DNA from: Flavobacteriales bacterium UBA2040 | GTDB taxonomy: Bacteria > Bacteroidota > Bacteroidia > Flavobacteriales_D > Crocinitomicaceae | Direction of reading: 5' to 3' | Length of the DNA stretch: 6,706 bases | Assembly: GCA_002332715.1 (NCBI GenBank) | Contig: DDBE01000221.1 | Coordinates: 7,932 to 14,637, forward strand | Shown here: one piece after another, positions 5,503-6,706 of the stretch | Layout of the letters: every line of letters begins with the position of its first letter | Position numbering within the stretch: position 1 is the first letter of the stretch | Program-made: the position numbers and the translations under genes | The notes under the pieces: generated by a model | Database searches by the model: none | Seen by the model: the letters and a program-made list of their open reading frames with translations, nothing else | Told to the model about the DNA's origin: nothing

Positions 5503-6420
5503 ATGGCAAAAAAATCAAACTCGATATACGATATTCTTGCACAATCTCCATCAGTGGACAAAGTTGGTGTGGAAGAAAGAACGGCTCGTTTTCAAACACG
5601 AAGCATCAAAAATGAGGCGAAATGGCAAGGGCTAAATATGGTCCTAAACATGATCGACCTCACAACTTTGGAAGGAAAAGATACACCTGGAAAAGTGCGA
5701 CAAATGTGTTACAAAGCACATCATCTTCACGATTCTTTGAAGGGATTGCCATCGGTTGCTGCGGTTTGCGTCTATCCTTCCATGGTTAAATTGGCCAAGG
5801 ATGAACTGAAAGGAACCGATGTAAAAGTTGCTTCCGTTTCAACCGCATTTCCAAGTGGACAAGCACCTCATTCTGTCAAAATTGATGATACGAAGTTTGC
5901 CGTAGATTCGGGAGCGGATGAAATCGATATGGTCATTTCAAGAGGCAAGTTTTTAGCAGGTGATTACCAATTTGTATTCGATGAGATTGCCTCTATTAAA
6001 GAAGCTTGCGGAAAAGCACGACTCAAGGTAATTTTAGAAACAGGCGAACTTTCGACTTTAGACAACGTGAGAAAAGCCAGCGATTTGGCCATTCATGCTG
6101 GAGCAGATTTTATTAAAACTTCAACTGGTAAAATTCAACCAGCGGCTACTATGCCAGTGACCTACACCATGCTTCAAGCTATACGCGATAATTATTTGGC
6201 AACGGGTAAAATGGTAGGTATGAAACCCGCAGGTGGGATATCTAATTCTAAATTGGCTTTGCATTATTTAGTAATGGTGAAAGAAACTTTAGGCGAGGAT
6301 TGGCTCAATAATACCTATTTTAGATTTGGCGCCAGCAGTCTGGCAAATGACGTTCTAATGCAGATGGTAAAGGCAAAAACAGGACATTATTCATCCGTAG
6401 ATTATTTTTCAATTGATTAA
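5503..6420 (+). CDS. deoC: Deoxyribose-phosphate aldolase
   Basis: DeoC reversibly splits 2-deoxy-D-ribose 5-phosphate into glyceraldehyde 3-phosphate and acetaldehyde, the last step of deoxynucleoside salvage, in the cytoplasm. The 305-residue class I aldolase keeps the catalytic set: K205 in ADFIKTSTGK forms the Schiff base, K241 in GMKPAGGI is the second active-site lysine, and D142 in DEIDMVISRG completes the proton relay. Spacings are close to those of E. coli DeoC (D102, K167, K201). VCVYPSMV at 88-95 and ASVSTAFPSGQ at 110-120 are also typical. It is about 45 residues longer than the E. coli enzyme, mainly through an N-terminal extension, and resembles the longer animal-type DERA group. 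The ATG at 5503 follows a terminator-like hairpin with no visible promoter of its own. The next gene starts two bases after the stop, so the two form an operon. Confidence 0.96.
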   Translation: MAKKSNSIYDILAQSPSVDKVGVEERTARFQTRSIKNEAKWQGLNMVLNMIDLTTLEGKDTPGKVRQMCYKAHHLHDSLKGLPSVAAVCVYPSMVKLAKDELKGTDVKVASVSTAFPSGQAPHSVKIDDTKFAVDSGADEIDMVISRGKFLAGDYQFVFDEIASIKEACGKARLKVILETGELSTLDNVRKASDLAIHAGADFIKTSTGKIQPAATMPVTYTMLQAIRDNYLATGKMVGMKPAGGISNSKLALHYLVMVKETLGEDWLNNTYFRFGASSLANDVLMQMVKAKTGHYSSVDYFSID

Positions 6421-6422
6421 TC

Positions 6423-6706
6423 ATGAGTAAGAAAGAAACAACAACTTGGGATTACGCCCCAGCTCCAGAAAGCACGAAAATCGTTCAATTGAAAGAAAAG
6501 TACGACCTATACATCAATGGAAAATTCGTCAAACCTTCATCGGGAAAATATTTTAAAACAATAAATCCAGCTAATGAAAAAGTCTTAACTTCCATTGCGC
6601 AAGCGAATGAAAAAGACGTGGATTTGGCTGTAAAAGCGGCTCGTAAGGCCTATACCTCAGTTTGGTCAAAAATGACGGGTGCAGAACGAGTAAAATACAT
6701 ATTTCG
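6423..6706 (+). CDS. Aldehyde dehydrogenase family protein (N-terminal part, cut by window edge)
   Basis: The ATG at 6423 opens a frame that runs off the window after 94 full codons with no stop. The visible part begins MSKKETTTWDYAPAPE and contains YDLYINGKFVKPSSGKYF (27-44), then TINPANEKVL (46-55), AQANEKDVDLAVKAARKAY (59-77) and W81. This is the standard N-terminal layout of NAD(P)-dependent aldehyde dehydrogenases: the 'lyINGkf' strand, the 'NPa' turn and the helix 'DvdlAVkAArkAf'. The nucleotide-binding and catalytic cysteine regions lie beyond the edge, so substrate and cofactor cannot be assigned. Because deoC ends two bases earlier and releases acetaldehyde, oxidation of that acetaldehyde is a reasonable guess at its role. 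I infer this from context only. Confidence 0.9.
   Translation, partial: MSKKETTTWDYAPAPESTKIVQLKEKYDLYINGKFVKPSSGKYFKTINPANEKVLTSIAQANEKDVDLAVKAARKAYTSVWSKMTGAERVKYIF

Overview
The window looks like an ordinary chromosomal segment from a member of the Bacteroidota, most likely a Flavobacteriales-type bacterium. The evidence is low GC, little Shine-Dalgarno signal, start codons preceded by A-rich sequence, TAnnTTTG-type promoter boxes, a short (387-residue) homogentisate dioxygenase of the kind found in this phylum, and a 312-residue threonine dehydrogenase of the epimerase-like type. This placement is an inference from gene content; no rRNA or other marker is present.

Layout. Positions 1-24 hold a perfect hairpin that ends the minus-strand purE gene (45-527, purine synthesis). 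Upstream of purE, 569-896 has no intact gene, but its minus strand still reads as a LytTR DNA-binding domain broken by stops and probable small indels, so I annotate it as a pseudogene. A minus-strand hairpin terminator (897-934) then closes a two-gene tyrosine-degradation operon, transcribed leftward as hmgA (2131-3294) then hpd (945-2117). A 230-base divergent intergenic region (3295-3524) carries candidate promoters for both directions.

The right half is on the plus strand. It holds an SDR-type L-threonine 3-dehydrogenase (3525-4463), a secreted MORN-like repeat protein (4563-5450), a strong hairpin and T-tract (5467-5493), deoC (5503-6420), and the start of an aldehyde dehydrogenase (from 6423, cut by the window edge).

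How the genes work together. HPPD makes homogentisate from 4-hydroxyphenylpyruvate and HmgA opens its ring. DeoC splits deoxyribose 5-phosphate to glyceraldehyde 3-phosphate and acetaldehyde, and the aldehyde dehydrogenase two bases downstream is a plausible acetaldehyde sink. Threonine dehydrogenase adds another amino-acid catabolic step. I found no mobile element, CRISPR array, tRNA, rRNA or defence system. The least expected item is the LytTR remnant; the hairpin only 9 bases before the deoC start codon is the second.
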